A DNA stretch of 64,000 nucleotides from Pseudomonas kairouanensis. Its GTDB lineage: Bacteria > Pseudomonadota > Gammaproteobacteria > Pseudomonadales > Pseudomonadaceae. Location of the stretch: the NCBI RefSeq assembly GCF_004682055.1, contig NZ_QUZU01000019.1, positions 1-64,000 of the forward strand, written 5' to 3'. The notes under the pieces are model-generated. The model saw only the letters and a list, made by a program, of their open reading frames with translations, was not told the origin of the DNA and did no database searches. Below, piece after piece: positions 8,207 through 16,673 of the stretch (positions are counted from its first letter, which is position 1; every line of letters starts with the position of its first letter). The position numbers and the translations under genes were made by a program.

Positions 8207-8600
8207 TTCTTTCCTTGCTGCCCCTGTAAAGAATTGTGTTTGAAGGGCTGACCCATGCAAGGCTCGGCCCTTCAGAATGTCGCGATAGAACCGTGCGCTT
8301 TCCCTCAAACGGGCTCACCGCATCCACGTACCGCAGAGAGCACCGTTCACTGAATTGGGAGTTTCTGCTCGTGGAGACCAGGCTGCGGGATATCTACGAC
8401 GACGTCTTTGCCACCGAGAACCTTCGCCAAGAATAGTGCCGTTAGCCGTGACGACTTTCTGCCAAGCAAATGCTGCTGAATTGATAGGCAGTAGCTTCTC
8501 TCCCTCAAGTTTTCATCGACTATTGGCCGAAGACGTTTCAGAGCCAACGCACCAAAGCAGCTCGCTCTGACTTGGACAGGATTACGCCGGATCTTCTATA
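8207..8600. other. gene-poor stretch between arsN1-like gene and arsR
   Basis: About 400 bp with only short overlapping ORFs on both strands (up to 71 codons), none with a recognisable family or good ribosome binding site. Divergent promoters for the acetyltransferase and arsR would be expected here and just downstream. It may contain gene debris but I see nothing I can name. Confidence 0.4.
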
Positions 8601-8651
8601 TATATTCAATTTACCGTATATCCGAATTGTCGTATATTCATTTTCCGTACG
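8601..8651 (+). promoter_or_regulatory. probable ArsR operator/promoter region
   Basis: Two tandem AT-rich repeats 32 bp apart, TATATTCAATTTACCGTAT at 8601 and TATATTCATTTTCCGTAC at 8633, lie 80-130 bp before arsR. Within them CAATT/AATTG form a 23-bp-spanning inverted pair. ArsR repressors bind such AT-rich repeats overlapping their own promoter and are released by arsenite. The role is inferred from position and symmetry. Confidence 0.5.
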
Positions 8652-8731
8652 CGGAAGAAGCATGCACTTCACGATATCCACGTACGGATCAAATTATTTG
8701 TATTGGTGAAAACCATACACCTGGAGGCCTC

Positions 8732-9088
8732 ATGAACGAGCCAATTACTCCTACCGTTTTGTTCAAAAGCCTGGCAGATGACACTCGAACCAAAATAACG
8801 CTACTCATCGCCCGCGAGGGAGAACTCTGTGTATGCGAACTGACCGCCGCTCTTAAGCAGAGCCAACCAAAAATATCTCGACATCTCGCACTGCTGAGAT
8901 CCTCCGGGTTACTGGCGGATCGGCGCCAAGGCCAATGGGTTTACTACCGACTCCATCCCGAACTGCCGACCTGGGTCACCGAAGTGCTTAAGGGTGTCGT
9001 TGATGCCAACCAGCAGTGGCTGGACACAGAAACCAAGCGGCTCTGTGGAATGAACGATCGTCCAGTCAATCAGACCGTGTGCGGCTGA
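8732..9088 (+). CDS. arsR: arsenical resistance repressor ArsR
   Basis: A 118-aa winged-helix repressor. The ATG at 8732 follows CTGGAGGCCTC, a good ribosome binding site, and gives the normal family length; the longer ORF start does not. The metal site ELCVCEL (CxC at the start of the DNA-binding helix region, about residues 32-34) is the classical arsenite-sensing motif, followed by the recognition helix QSQPKISRHLALLRSSGLL. It should repress arsR-arsB-arsC-arsH and release on As(III) or Sb(III). arsB starts 27 nt downstream on the same strand. Confidence 0.93.
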   Translation: MNEPITPTVLFKSLADDTRTKITLLIAREGELCVCELTAALKQSQPKISRHLALLRSSGLLADRRQGQWVYYRLHPELPTWVTEVLKGVVDANQQWLDTETKRLCGMNDRPVNQTVCG

Positions 9089-9115
9089 TCCAACCTTTCG
9101 AAACGAGCCGCTCGC

Positions 9116-10399
9116 ATGCTAATCGCGCTACTTATTTTCATCGTCACCATCGTTCTGGTCATCTGGCAGCCCAAAGGGCTGGGTGTTGGCTGGAGTGCCT
9201 CATTGGGTGCCATGCTCGCGTTGCTGAGCGGGGTGGTCAGTCTCGGCGACATCCCGGTGGTATGGAATATCGTGTGGAACGCCACGGCGACGTTCATCGC
9301 TGTGATCATCATCAGCCTGCTGCTCGACGAGGCTGGTTTCTTCGAGTGGGCTGCGTTGCATGTCGCTCGCTGGGGAGGTGGCAGCAGCCGCAAGTTATTT
9401 GCCTTCATCATCTTGTTGGGAGCCGCAGTGTCAGCGCTGTTCGCCAATGACGGTGCAGCGCTAATCCTTACTCCCATCGTGATCGCCATGTTGCTGGCCC
9501 TGCGCTTTTCCCCCGCAGCAACTCTGGCATTTGTGATGGCCGCAGGATTCATTGCCGACACCGCAAGTCTGCCGCTGGTGGTCTCCAACCTGGTGAATAT
9601 CGTCTCGGCCGATTACTTCAACATTGGCTTCAGCGAGTACGCCGCAATTATGGTGCCGGTCAACCTGGTCAGCATCGCTGCAACGCTGGGGATGCTCTTG
9701 TGGTTCTTCCGCAAAGACTTGCCCAAGACTTATGACCTGGCACAACTGCATACCCCTGAAGATGCGATCCGGGATCGTGCAACCTTCGTGGCTGGATGGT
9801 GGGTGCTGCTCGCGTTGCTGGTCGGCTTTTTCGTTGTCGAGCCACTGGGTATCCCCATCAGTGCTATCGCCGCCGCCTGCGCATTGGTGCTCTACGTCAT
9901 CGCCGCCAAAGGTCACGCCATCAACACCAGCAAGGTGCTCAAGGGCGCCCCGTGGCAAGTTGTGATCTTCTCGCTGGGCATGTACCTGGTGGTGTATGGC
10001 TTGAAGAACGCCGGACTGACTGACCACATTGCTCAATTGCTCAACGTATTCGCTGGATATGGCATTTTGGGGGCATCGCTGGGTACAGGACTCCTGACCG
10101 CCGTGCTTTCTTCGATCATGAACAACATGCCAACAGTGCTCATCGGCGCGCTCTCGATCCATGCAACGGAAGCGACTGGCGTAGTTCATCAGGCCATGGT
10201 CTACGCGAACATCATTGGCTGCGATCTTGGTCCGAAAATCACACCTATCGGCAGCCTGGCCACACTGCTCTGGCTGCACGTGCTGGCTAAAAAAGACATA
10301 ACCATCAGTTGGGGTTACTACTTCAAGACCGGTGTGGTGCTCACGCTTCCAATCCTCATTGCCACCCTGAGCGCCTTGGCTTTGCGCGTCAGCTTTTGA
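9116..10399 (+). CDS. arsB: arsenite efflux permease ArsB
   Basis: A 427-aa inner-membrane protein with about twelve membrane segments, the standard ArsB length. ANDGAALILTPIVIAMLLAL (about residues 110-129) and the second-half NNMPTVLIGALSI are conserved ArsB/ArsAB features. It exports As(III)/Sb(III) using the proton gradient; no arsA ATPase is present, so it works as a secondary carrier. It is the second gene of a four-gene operon. It is the ArsB family and not the Acr3 family. Confidence 0.95.
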   Translation: MLIALLIFIVTIVLVIWQPKGLGVGWSASLGAMLALLSGVVSLGDIPVVWNIVWNATATFIAVIIISLLLDEAGFFEWAALHVARWGGGSSRKLFAFIILLGAAVSALFANDGAALILTPIVIAMLLALRFSPAATLAFVMAAGFIADTASLPLVVSNLVNIVSADYFNIGFSEYAAIMVPVNLVSIAATLGMLLWFFRKDLPKTYDLAQLHTPEDAIRDRATFVAGWWVLLALLVGFFVVEPLGIPISAIAAACALVLYVIAAKGHAINTSKVLKGAPWQVVIFSLGMYLVVYGLKNAGLTDHIAQLLNVFAGYGILGASLGTGLLTAVLSSIMNNMPTVLIGALSIHATEATGVVHQAMVYANIIGCDLGPKITPIGSLATLLWLHVLAKKDITISWGYYFKTGVVLTLPILIATLSALALRVSF

Positions 10400-10414
10400 T
10401 TCCAGGAGATCACG

Positions 10415-10885
10415 ATGAAAGTCCTATTCATGTGCACCCACAACAGCTGCCGGAGCATCTTGTCCGAGGCGGTGTTCAACCACCTTGCTCCTGAAGGAAT
10501 GGAAGCCGTCAGTTCCGGAAGCTTCCCAAGTGGCCGCGTAAACACGCGAGCGATTCAAACGCTCAAAGCAGCAGGTATCCCTACTGACGGCCTTAGCAGT
10601 AAAGCATCCGATGCCTTTGAAGGATCGCCACCAGACATCGTGATCACGGTCTGCGATCGGGCTGCCGGCGAAGCCTGCCCGATCTTCTTCGGCCCGGCGC
10701 TCAAGGCTCATTGGGGGCTGGCAGATCCTTCCGAAGCTACGGGATCTGAAGCGCAAATCGAGGCGGCATTCCAGCAAACCCTGAGCAAAATTCAGGAGCG
10801 GGTAAACGCCTTCATTTCGTTGCCTATTGCTACGTTGAGCACAGAAGACCTTAAAACTGAGCTAGCCCGCATCGGCACGTTGTAG
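10415..10885 (+). CDS. arsC: arsenate reductase ArsC (low-Mr phosphatase fold)
   Basis: A 156-aa protein of the low-molecular-weight tyrosine phosphatase fold. The P-loop CTHNSCR (C7-x5-R13) binds arsenate. VITVCDRAAGEACP at about residues 77-90 supplies the resolving cysteines of the thioredoxin-coupled cascade. It reduces As(V) to As(III), which ArsB then exports. The start follows CCAGGAGATCACG. It lies 15 nt after arsB in the ars operon. The last 20 residues extend slightly beyond the core domain. Confidence 0.93.
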   Translation: MKVLFMCTHNSCRSILSEAVFNHLAPEGMEAVSSGSFPSGRVNTRAIQTLKAAGIPTDGLSSKASDAFEGSPPDIVITVCDRAAGEACPIFFGPALKAHWGLADPSEATGSEAQIEAAFQQTLSKIQERVNAFISLPIATLSTEDLKTELARIGTL

Positions 10886-10914
10886 GCCATGTGTGGCTGG
10901 AGCCAGGAGTCACT

Positions 10915-11628
10915 ATGAAAGACCATTTTCCAAACATCGAAGCAGATCTCATCGACATCCCAAGCATGGAGCGACTCACTCCTCGTGAGCCGTCCACGCA
11001 TAAACCGCGCATCCTTCTGATTTACGGGTCGACCCGCGAGCGTTCGTTCAGCCGGTTGGTAACCCAAGAAGCCGCGCGGTTGTTGGAGCACTTCGGTGCG
11101 GAAACACGAATCTTCAACCCGTCAGGATTACCACTGCCTGATGATGCTCCGGATACCCACCCCAAAGTCGTGGAACTCCGCGAGCTAATGCAGTGGTCTG
11201 AAGGACAGGTGTGGTGTTCCCCAGAGCGTCATGGATCGATGAGCGCCGTCTTTAAAGCTCAGATCGACTGGGTGCCATTGGCGATGGGCGCGGTACGTCC
11301 GACCCAAGGTAAAACCCTGGCCGTCATGCAGGTTTGCGGCGGCTCTCAGTCTTTCAACGTGGTGAATCAGTTGCGGGTACTGGGTCGCTGGATGCGCATG
11401 GTGACGATCCCCAATCAGTCTTCAGTGCCCAAAGCGTTTACCGAGTTTGACGAGAATGGACGTATGAAGCCTTCGTCCTACTACGATCGCCTGGTCGACG
11501 TGATGGAGGAACTGATGAAGTTCACCCTGCTATTGCGTGACCGTCAGGATTACCTGGTAGACCGTTACTCGGAACGCAAAGAGTCGGCTGAAGAGCTGTC
11601 GAAACGGGTGAATCAGCGCTCCATCTGA
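10915..11628 (+). CDS. arsH: ArsH, NADPH-dependent FMN reductase
   Basis: A 237-aa flavoprotein of normal ArsH length. The ATG at 10915 has GCCAGGAGTCACT before it; the upstream alternative start is weaker. The N-terminal LLIYGSTRERSFSRL is the FMN phosphate-binding loop, and EGQVWCSPERHGSMSAVFKAQIDWVP and LAVMQVCGGSQSFN are ArsH signatures. ArsH oxidises trivalent organoarsenicals and has quinone reductase activity. It is the last gene of arsR-arsB-arsC-arsH. Together with the neighbouring ArsN1-like gene it suggests the cassette faces organic arsenicals as well as inorganic ones. Confidence 0.95.
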   Translation: MKDHFPNIEADLIDIPSMERLTPREPSTHKPRILLIYGSTRERSFSRLVTQEAARLLEHFGAETRIFNPSGLPLPDDAPDTHPKVVELRELMQWSEGQVWCSPERHGSMSAVFKAQIDWVPLAMGAVRPTQGKTLAVMQVCGGSQSFNVVNQLRVLGRWMRMVTIPNQSSVPKAFTEFDENGRMKPSSYYDRLVDVMEELMKFTLLLRDRQDYLVDRYSERKESAEELSKRVNQRSI

Positions 11629-11750
11629 AGATAGGTTAGAAAAATATTCAGCAATTCCGTGGGCACCCGAGTTAACGGAGCGCGCCGCCTTAATAATGCC
11701 AACTGCGATCGCGTACTCGCTTGGGTTGATTCTACTCGGCTGCGGCTGGA

Positions 11751-12383
11751 TTAAAATGACATGCCCTCCGACACTTGAGTCAGCATTTCTTCGACTAAAT
11801 GTGTGCCAAAGGTTGTAGTGACCATCGCCAATGGGCTTTCTCCCAAAAAACGGGCTTTGGGTTTGGAAAGCCATTGTTTGGCCTTCCCTTTGTCACCGAA
11901 AATCACCTCAGCCATGGCGGTAATGTGTGCGAACCGGAACAGGCGATCGCTCTCATGCAGCGTTAAGCGCTGGTTGGCTGACAGTTTTGTTTTCAGCGTT
12001 TTGGGTTGAATGATTCTGTCGCGTTCTTCTTCGCTTAGGGTTCCATCATCACAAAGCATTTTGATCAGGCTGACCGAGAAGCCAGCTACTATCATGTCGT
12101 GAATGTCCAGATCCGAAGCATTGACAGAGATATGAAGAAGCGCATCCAGACGCATGCGGTAAGCATGATAAACATCATGACGCAGGACGCCAGCAAACAT
12201 GGGCCGCACTGATGTTGCGTTGTGCACGGGCGTCAGCACCAACGTGTCATTCGCTACCGTTAGTTCCAGGTCGTCCCCAACACCTAACCCCATTTGGTCA
12301 AGCAACTCTTGAGGCAGATCAATGATGATGTCGCCAGTACCGTCCTCAGTATTCTGGCACTTGACTATCCAACGCTCGCTCAT
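11751..12383 (-). CDS. AbrB-like + Xre/MbcA/ParS-like fusion (orphan antitoxin?)
   Basis: A 210-aa protein from the ATG at 12383, preceded by GAGGGCCGG. Residues about 1-53 (VKCQNTEDGTGDIIIDLPQELLDQMG, then LELTVANDTLVLTPV) read as a SpoVT/AbrB swapped-hairpin DNA-binding domain. Residues about 140-210 (LFRFAHITAMAEVIFGDKGKAKQWL and the end FGTHLVEEML) read as the MbcA/ParS/Xre toxin-binding domain (DUF2384) of RES- and ParT-type modules. Both are antitoxin domains, rarely joined. No toxin ORF lies on either side. It could be a solitary regulator or the remains of a toxin-antitoxin pair. Domain calls are by eye. Confidence 0.6.
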   Translation of the reverse strand: MSERWIVKCQNTEDGTGDIIIDLPQELLDQMGLGVGDDLELTVANDTLVLTPVHNATSVRPMFAGVLRHDVYHAYRMRLDALLHISVNASDLDIHDMIVAGFSVSLIKMLCDDGTLSEEERDRIIQPKTLKTKLSANQRLTLHESDRLFRFAHITAMAEVIFGDKGKAKQWLSKPKARFLGESPLAMVTTTFGTHLVEEMLTQVSEGMSF

Positions 12384-12597
12384 GATCGTCCGGCCCTCAT
12401 CCGCCATTAGAGAATGACACACATCATTATGCTCGGGCGCAAAGCTGACCAAAGGAACGTGCAATTCCCAGGAGGCATGCACTGCCGCTGCTCGAACGCC
12501 GGATAAAAGCAAAATTGGTCAATGGCTTCGCCGCTTTACCACCAACAAATGGTTAAGAGCTTGAGCGTGATCTAGCAACTACACGAAAGGATATGAC

Positions 12598-13146
12598 ATG
12601 AACCCTGATGAGCTTTATGTTTCGGTCGACGTCGAGACTTCTGGACCTATACCAGGCGAATACAGTCTGCTTTCCATTGGAGCTTGTCTTGTAGCCCAAC
12701 CTGAAACGTCCATCTATCTTGAACTACGACCTGACAGTCCGAAACACGACCCCGAAGCGCTGGCAGTATCGGGGCTGAGTTTGGAGAAGCTGGAGCGCGA
12801 TGGCCTCGCTCCGCAACAGGCGATGCTGACATTTGATAAGTGGCTGAAGTCGTCCTGCAAAACGGGGCAAAAGGTCATTTTCGTAGGACTCAATGCACCG
12901 TTTGACTGGTCATTCGTCAACTACTACTTTCATAAATACTTGGAAACCAACCCCTTTGGTTTTACCGCTATCGACATGAAGGCCTACTTTATGGGCGCTG
13001 TAGGTTGCAGCTGGCAGGAAACAAAATCATCTAAAATGACCGCTGCGCTGAAGCCACTCAGCGAGCCGAACCATAACGCATTGGATGATGCTCGCTTTCA
13101 GGCAGAGCTATTCGCCCTGATGCTAGCGGGTAAAGCTAAACGCTGA
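12598..13146 (+). CDS. DnaQ-like 3'-5' exonuclease (DEDDh)
   Basis: A 182-aa RNase_T/DnaQ-fold protein. All three Exo motifs are visible: DVETSG (about 9-14), NAPFDWSFV (about 100-108) and HNALDDARFQAELF (about 159-172, the catalytic His and Asp of the DEDDh subgroup). The start follows GAAAGGATATGAC. It probably removes nucleotides from DNA or RNA 3' ends; the substrate is unknown. It is convergent with the CBASS operon, its end being 30 nt from the cap3 stop, and lies between that operon and the AbrB/ParS fusion gene, so it may be part of a defence cluster, but a stand-alone role is equally possible. Confidence 0.82.
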   Translation: MNPDELYVSVDVETSGPIPGEYSLLSIGACLVAQPETSIYLELRPDSPKHDPEALAVSGLSLEKLERDGLAPQQAMLTFDKWLKSSCKTGQKVIFVGLNAPFDWSFVNYYFHKYLETNPFGFTAIDMKAYFMGAVGCSWQETKSSKMTAALKPLSEPNHNALDDARFQAELFALMLAGKAKR

Positions 13147-13175
13147 CCTGCCTTCCACCCTCACGGACTTAAAGC

Positions 13176-13658
13176 TCATCTGACCCAGGTTGCCTCTACA
13201 TATCTGCCGTCCCTGAACGACCACGCCTTGATACCTTCGGGTTTTTCGGACTTGCCGACAATAACGGCTATCGGGCGCGGCAGATCCTGCGTGTAACGTG
13301 CAGCAAATTTTGAGAAGCTGCCGATATCTGCCGGAGAGATCACCGGAACGGATTGGGGATGCGTATGCCAATACCCCACTAGACGTAACCCTTGTTCGTT
13401 GGCAGCCTGGATCTCCTGGCGGCAACGCTCCGCATCCAACTCTAGCCAAGACCAGCCTGACCGATCGGCGCGATGAGGCACCGTGGCCAAGGCCAGCAGC
13501 AACCCTTTCGGATCAACCGGGTTGACAAATAACTGTCCCCCTCGCTCCACGCCAAAAAGGCCCTGCCGATGACTAACCAAGATGTCCGCGACAGCTTGGG
13601 ACACCAATAGCTCGGAATTCACCTCCGGCCATCGCCAGCGCCATGCGATATCCGTCAT
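13176..13658 (-). CDS. cap3: CBASS Cap3-like JAMM/MPN isopeptidase
   Basis: A 160-aa JAB/MPN metalloprotease. The zinc motif HTHPQSVPVISPAD (H-x-H-x10-D) is at about residues 97-110, and the catalytic Glu is in GVERGGQ near residue 38. In type II CBASS, Cap3 cleaves the bond that Cap2 forms between the CD-NTase C-terminus and its targets. It overlaps the cap2 stop by 4 nt and is the last gene of the cap5-CD-NTase-cap2-cap3 operon. The fold is clear; the role rests on gene context. Confidence 0.9.
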   Translation of the reverse strand: MTDIAWRWRWPEVNSELLVSQAVADILVSHRQGLFGVERGGQLFVNPVDPKGLLLALATVPHRADRSGWSWLELDAERCRQEIQAANEQGLRLVGYWHTHPQSVPVISPADIGSFSKFAARYTQDLPRPIAVIVGKSEKPEGIKAWSFRDGRYVEATWVR

Positions 13659-15439
13659 ACCGTTTCGTCCTTATCTTCCGGCCATCCACGCTCGAGTAGG
13701 ATTTGCTGCGCCCCCTCTGGCAGTTTGGGCCCTTGGTATTGGCCTCCCAGGCTCAGCACATCTTCAGGTCTGTAAATGCTGCTGATCCAAGATGCAGTGG
13801 CGATGTTGCCAGTCAATGCGCGTAGGGCCGTGTGCGACACCATAGAGGCGATATTGGTCATCCCCAGTGAGCCACCTGGGATGAAGCTCTCCCCACAGGC
13901 GGGCAGCGGAACAACACCTCCTCCCGGCCATTCTGTGAATCTATGCACGAAATCGCCGACGTCCGTGAATAGATGACGGCCATCAAAGGTGCCGGCTGGT
14001 GCAAATAGCGCATGACCTACTTGGGTATGCGGTTCGCTCCAGGCTTGTACAAGCCCCCAAGGAGCACCGCTGGATTTGACTCGCCATACAGTGACTTCCG
14101 ACTGCCAGTCTGCTGTCGTGATCACCACCAGATCTGCGTTATCGAACACTTCTGGTTTGCTGCTCATTACCACTTCGGCAAAAGTCGAATATGCGGTGCA
14201 TTCTGTCGTTGGAAGATCTAACAGAATCTTGCCCCTTAACGCTGAAGCTTTCAGTCTCCCTAGACTATCCGCTCCCAGAACGTGCCTCCCCAGATTGGCT
14301 GACACCAAGGTGTCAGGATCGATGAGAGTAAGGTGGCCAACACCGGATCGTGCCAACTGTATTGCTACCGCACTGCCTAGCGAGCCAACACCAACGCAAA
14401 CTACCCGAGCATTTTCGAGGCGCTGTGCTGTGCCGCTTATATCGCGGGACAGAATGGACGCTCGATCAAGCACGTCCAGGGTAGTTGCTCGAACGAGCGC
14501 CGGTGGATGTGCATTTGCGATAGCTGGCCGGCGCCGCGCTGTACGCAGGCCAAACTTTGCCCCCCGCTCCTGCTGTACGCCGAGCGAGTGCACATTCAGG
14601 CAATATGTTGGAGCATCTGCCCCTCCTGGAAGCTCCAGAACAATCCATCGACTCGCCAACGTTCCATTCTGCTCAAACCATGCCAGCAATTGCTCGGCAT
14701 CGTCGGGTTTAAGGTGGGGCGTTAGCCACGGCAATAAATCTTCTGGATCCGGGGTGCGGATATCCGGATAAGTCTGAAGCTTGACGTAAAAACCGGGAGT
14801 TTCGGCCGCGCGAATGACAGCGGAACGCCCGACAACCCGTCGGTAATGCCCTTTGAGTGCAGCTACGTTCGATGCTAACCAAACCGTTTCCTGACCGGAT
14901 GGCACAGCCCGGCGCGGATCGCTGAGTGCAAACAACTGCGAGGCAGCCTGAGGTCGATCCAACAGTAAAAGGTTCTGGAATGACTGACCGTGCTGAAAAG
15001 ACCAGTAGGTAGTGATCTCATTCTGAAATTCGATATCGCGCGTTGCCTGGCTTGATCCCAGCTTGGACAACGAAACGATCTGTGCCAAGCGAGCAAGGCT
15101 GTCCTCTACCACAACCTCCGGGGAGCCCATGATGGGGCGTTCCTGAAAGCCATGAAGGCAAAGCCCCGACCTGGTGGCATGCGGCCAAACCAGCCATGGA
15201 GAGGGTTCGACGTTCAGCCGCAAAAGCCCACGGGGAAAATTGGAGGGGAAACCAATACGCAGTCGCCGCTCCTGCCCCGTGTAATCGATGGGCAAGGGAA
15301 AGTAAAAGGACGCCGCTTCGTCAGCCTGCATGGGTGCGGGCTGGAGCAATGCATCGGCAGCGTCCTGACCTAGGGTATTTCGCAGTGCGGCGATTCCGCG
15401 CTGCAATGGCGTCGTAATAGGATCAACCAAGGCGTCCAA
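13655..15439 (-). CDS. cap2: CBASS Cap2-like E1-E2 ubiquitin-transfer-like ligase
   Basis: A 594-aa protein with an N-terminal E2-like domain and C-terminal ThiF/E1 domain, the Cap2 layout. The E2 part has FPSNFPRGLLRLNV and a probable catalytic Cys in GLCLHGF (about C94). The E1 ATP-binding loop VCVGVGSLGSAVA lies near residue 350, with LTLIDPDTLVSANLGRH after it, and a probable E1 active Cys in PLPACGESF (about C515). Cap2 conjugates the CD-NTase C-terminus to cell targets and primes it. It overlaps the CD-NTase gene by 17 nt and cap3 by 4 nt, so it is translationally coupled. Catalytic assignments are by motif position. Confidence 0.92.
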   Translation of the reverse strand: MDALVDPITTPLQRGIAALRNTLGQDAADALLQPAPMQADEAASFYFPLPIDYTGQERRLRIGFPSNFPRGLLRLNVEPSPWLVWPHATRSGLCLHGFQERPIMGSPEVVVEDSLARLAQIVSLSKLGSSQATRDIEFQNEITTYWSFQHGQSFQNLLLLDRPQAASQLFALSDPRRAVPSGQETVWLASNVAALKGHYRRVVGRSAVIRAAETPGFYVKLQTYPDIRTPDPEDLLPWLTPHLKPDDAEQLLAWFEQNGTLASRWIVLELPGGADAPTYCLNVHSLGVQQERGAKFGLRTARRRPAIANAHPPALVRATTLDVLDRASILSRDISGTAQRLENARVVCVGVGSLGSAVAIQLARSGVGHLTLIDPDTLVSANLGRHVLGADSLGRLKASALRGKILLDLPTTECTAYSTFAEVVMSSKPEVFDNADLVVITTADWQSEVTVWRVKSSGAPWGLVQAWSEPHTQVGHALFAPAGTFDGRHLFTDVGDFVHRFTEWPGGGVVPLPACGESFIPGGSLGMTNIASMVSHTALRALTGNIATASWISSIYRPEDVLSLGGQYQGPKLPEGAQQILLERGWPEDKDETV

Positions 15440-16673
15440 CTGGCTTTACGCTCGACTGAGAGGTTGCGCCACCGCTGGCCCCTCCGAAGAGCGAACCCAT
15501 CGAAGCAGAGTTTCGAGTAGTGCCATCCGGTCGGCCGGGCATGGTCCAATTCGCAGGGATCTCATTGTTCACTGCCGTAATGAGTGCCGGTGCAATACCG
15601 AAATTCTTTTTCACTGCTTCGGCAAAGGAATCATTGGATTCAAAACTTTCCAAACCCAGTGATACGGATGCACTGGCGTCCGCATGCCACTTGGCAAATG
15701 CTTGGCGATAGCCTTGCCCTTCGCCTGGTCGATTCCACTTTTCTGCAAAGTTTTCGCCGTTATCGGCAGGGTTGCAGACAAAGCAATCGTTTCCTCTATG
15801 CGCGATGTGCTGCGGCATTCTGCGGACGATTTCCAAAATTGCATCGAGCGGAGCCAAAGGCTTCGACTGCGATTCCTTCACGACATCCAGATATGCGTGA
15901 GTGGCCAGGGTGGTGATGACCGCAGATATGGGGCGAGTATCAGCGCTCCTTGTGTTGATGGCCCATTCATCGCGATGCCGCTTGAGCAGCTTTATGGTCG
16001 CACGCAGGGGATCTTGATCGATGTAATCCTGATAATGCGGCAAAGGATCTTGTGTCGCGGCATCGAGCATTCGCTGGCTTTTGGCGACTACCAAGCTTTC
16101 CAGAGAGATTTCCTGGGCGGAGGCAACCTGTAACCAATTCGAGTACGGGATAGGGCTGCTTGCTTTCCACCCTGTGACCCGATCTGGAACCTCCAGCTTT
16201 CCCTCGCCGTTTGCTTCGCCATTTCCGTTGATCGCGCGGGCAGGCGTGACATCGATGTGGAAGCCTGGATTTTCGTCGGCATAAACGATGCGGATGCCCC
16301 GACGTAACTGCTTAACTTCTTCCTGAACGCGGGAGCCTTCCCTAAAACGCTGCTCAATCGCCTCTAGAACTTCCTTCGCACTAGCGCCTTGAGCGTGAGG
16401 GAGCCAGATAATCGCGTCCGCATCAATGGTGTCCAGATCCGCAGGCGCGCCGGGGATTGGCTTGATAGTCGTTTTCAGCCGCATCGAGCCTTGAACGAAG
16501 ATATGGGCCTCAGCGAGCAGTGGGTTGTCGGAAGCCGAGAGGATTTTTTCCAGTTGGGAGTAGCGGTCATTGATTTTTTCGTACTGCGCTTCCGACAGCG
16601 AGATCTCCCGCGCGGCGCGAAGCAGAAAATATTCCCAACTGCTGCGCTTGGTCTGTTCGTTGCTCAATAGCAT
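15423..16673 (-). CDS. CBASS CD-NTase (cyclic oligonucleotide synthase)
   Basis: A 416-aa cGAS/DncV-like nucleotidyltransferase. The Pol-beta GS motif FVQGSMRLKTTIKP is at about residues 59-72, the metal-binding DxD lies in DTIDADAIIWL, and the third acid is in GFHIDVTPA. On phage infection such enzymes make a cyclic di- or trinucleotide that switches on the effector; the product cannot be read by eye. The C-terminus is a flexible Gly/Ser-rich tail ending in a glycine (GRLG), as expected for a substrate of Cap2 conjugation. The ATG comes immediately before the cap5 stop on the coding strand, and the clade (D-like is likely given the SAVED effector) is inferred. Confidence 0.92.
   Translation of the reverse strand: MLLSNEQTKRSSWEYFLLRAAREISLSEAQYEKINDRYSQLEKILSASDNPLLAEAHIFVQGSMRLKTTIKPIPGAPADLDTIDADAIIWLPHAQGASAKEVLEAIEQRFREGSRVQEEVKQLRRGIRIVYADENPGFHIDVTPARAINGNGEANGEGKLEVPDRVTGWKASSPIPYSNWLQVASAQEISLESLVVAKSQRMLDAATQDPLPHYQDYIDQDPLRATIKLLKRHRDEWAINTRSADTRPISAVITTLATHAYLDVVKESQSKPLAPLDAILEIVRRMPQHIAHRGNDCFVCNPADNGENFAEKWNRPGEGQGYRQAFAKWHADASASVSLGLESFESNDSFAEAVKKNFGIAPALITAVNNEIPANWTMPGRPDGTTRNSASMGSLFGGASGGATSQSSVKPVGRLG

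Noticed and set aside
7661..8308. Longer acetyltransferase start at 8308
   Set aside because: The extra 34 residues are not family-like and the internal ATG has the better ribosome binding site.
8347..8547. 66-codon ORF between the acetyltransferase and arsR
   Set aside because: No ribosome binding site, family or conserved pattern; overlapping ORFs on the other strand are equally long.
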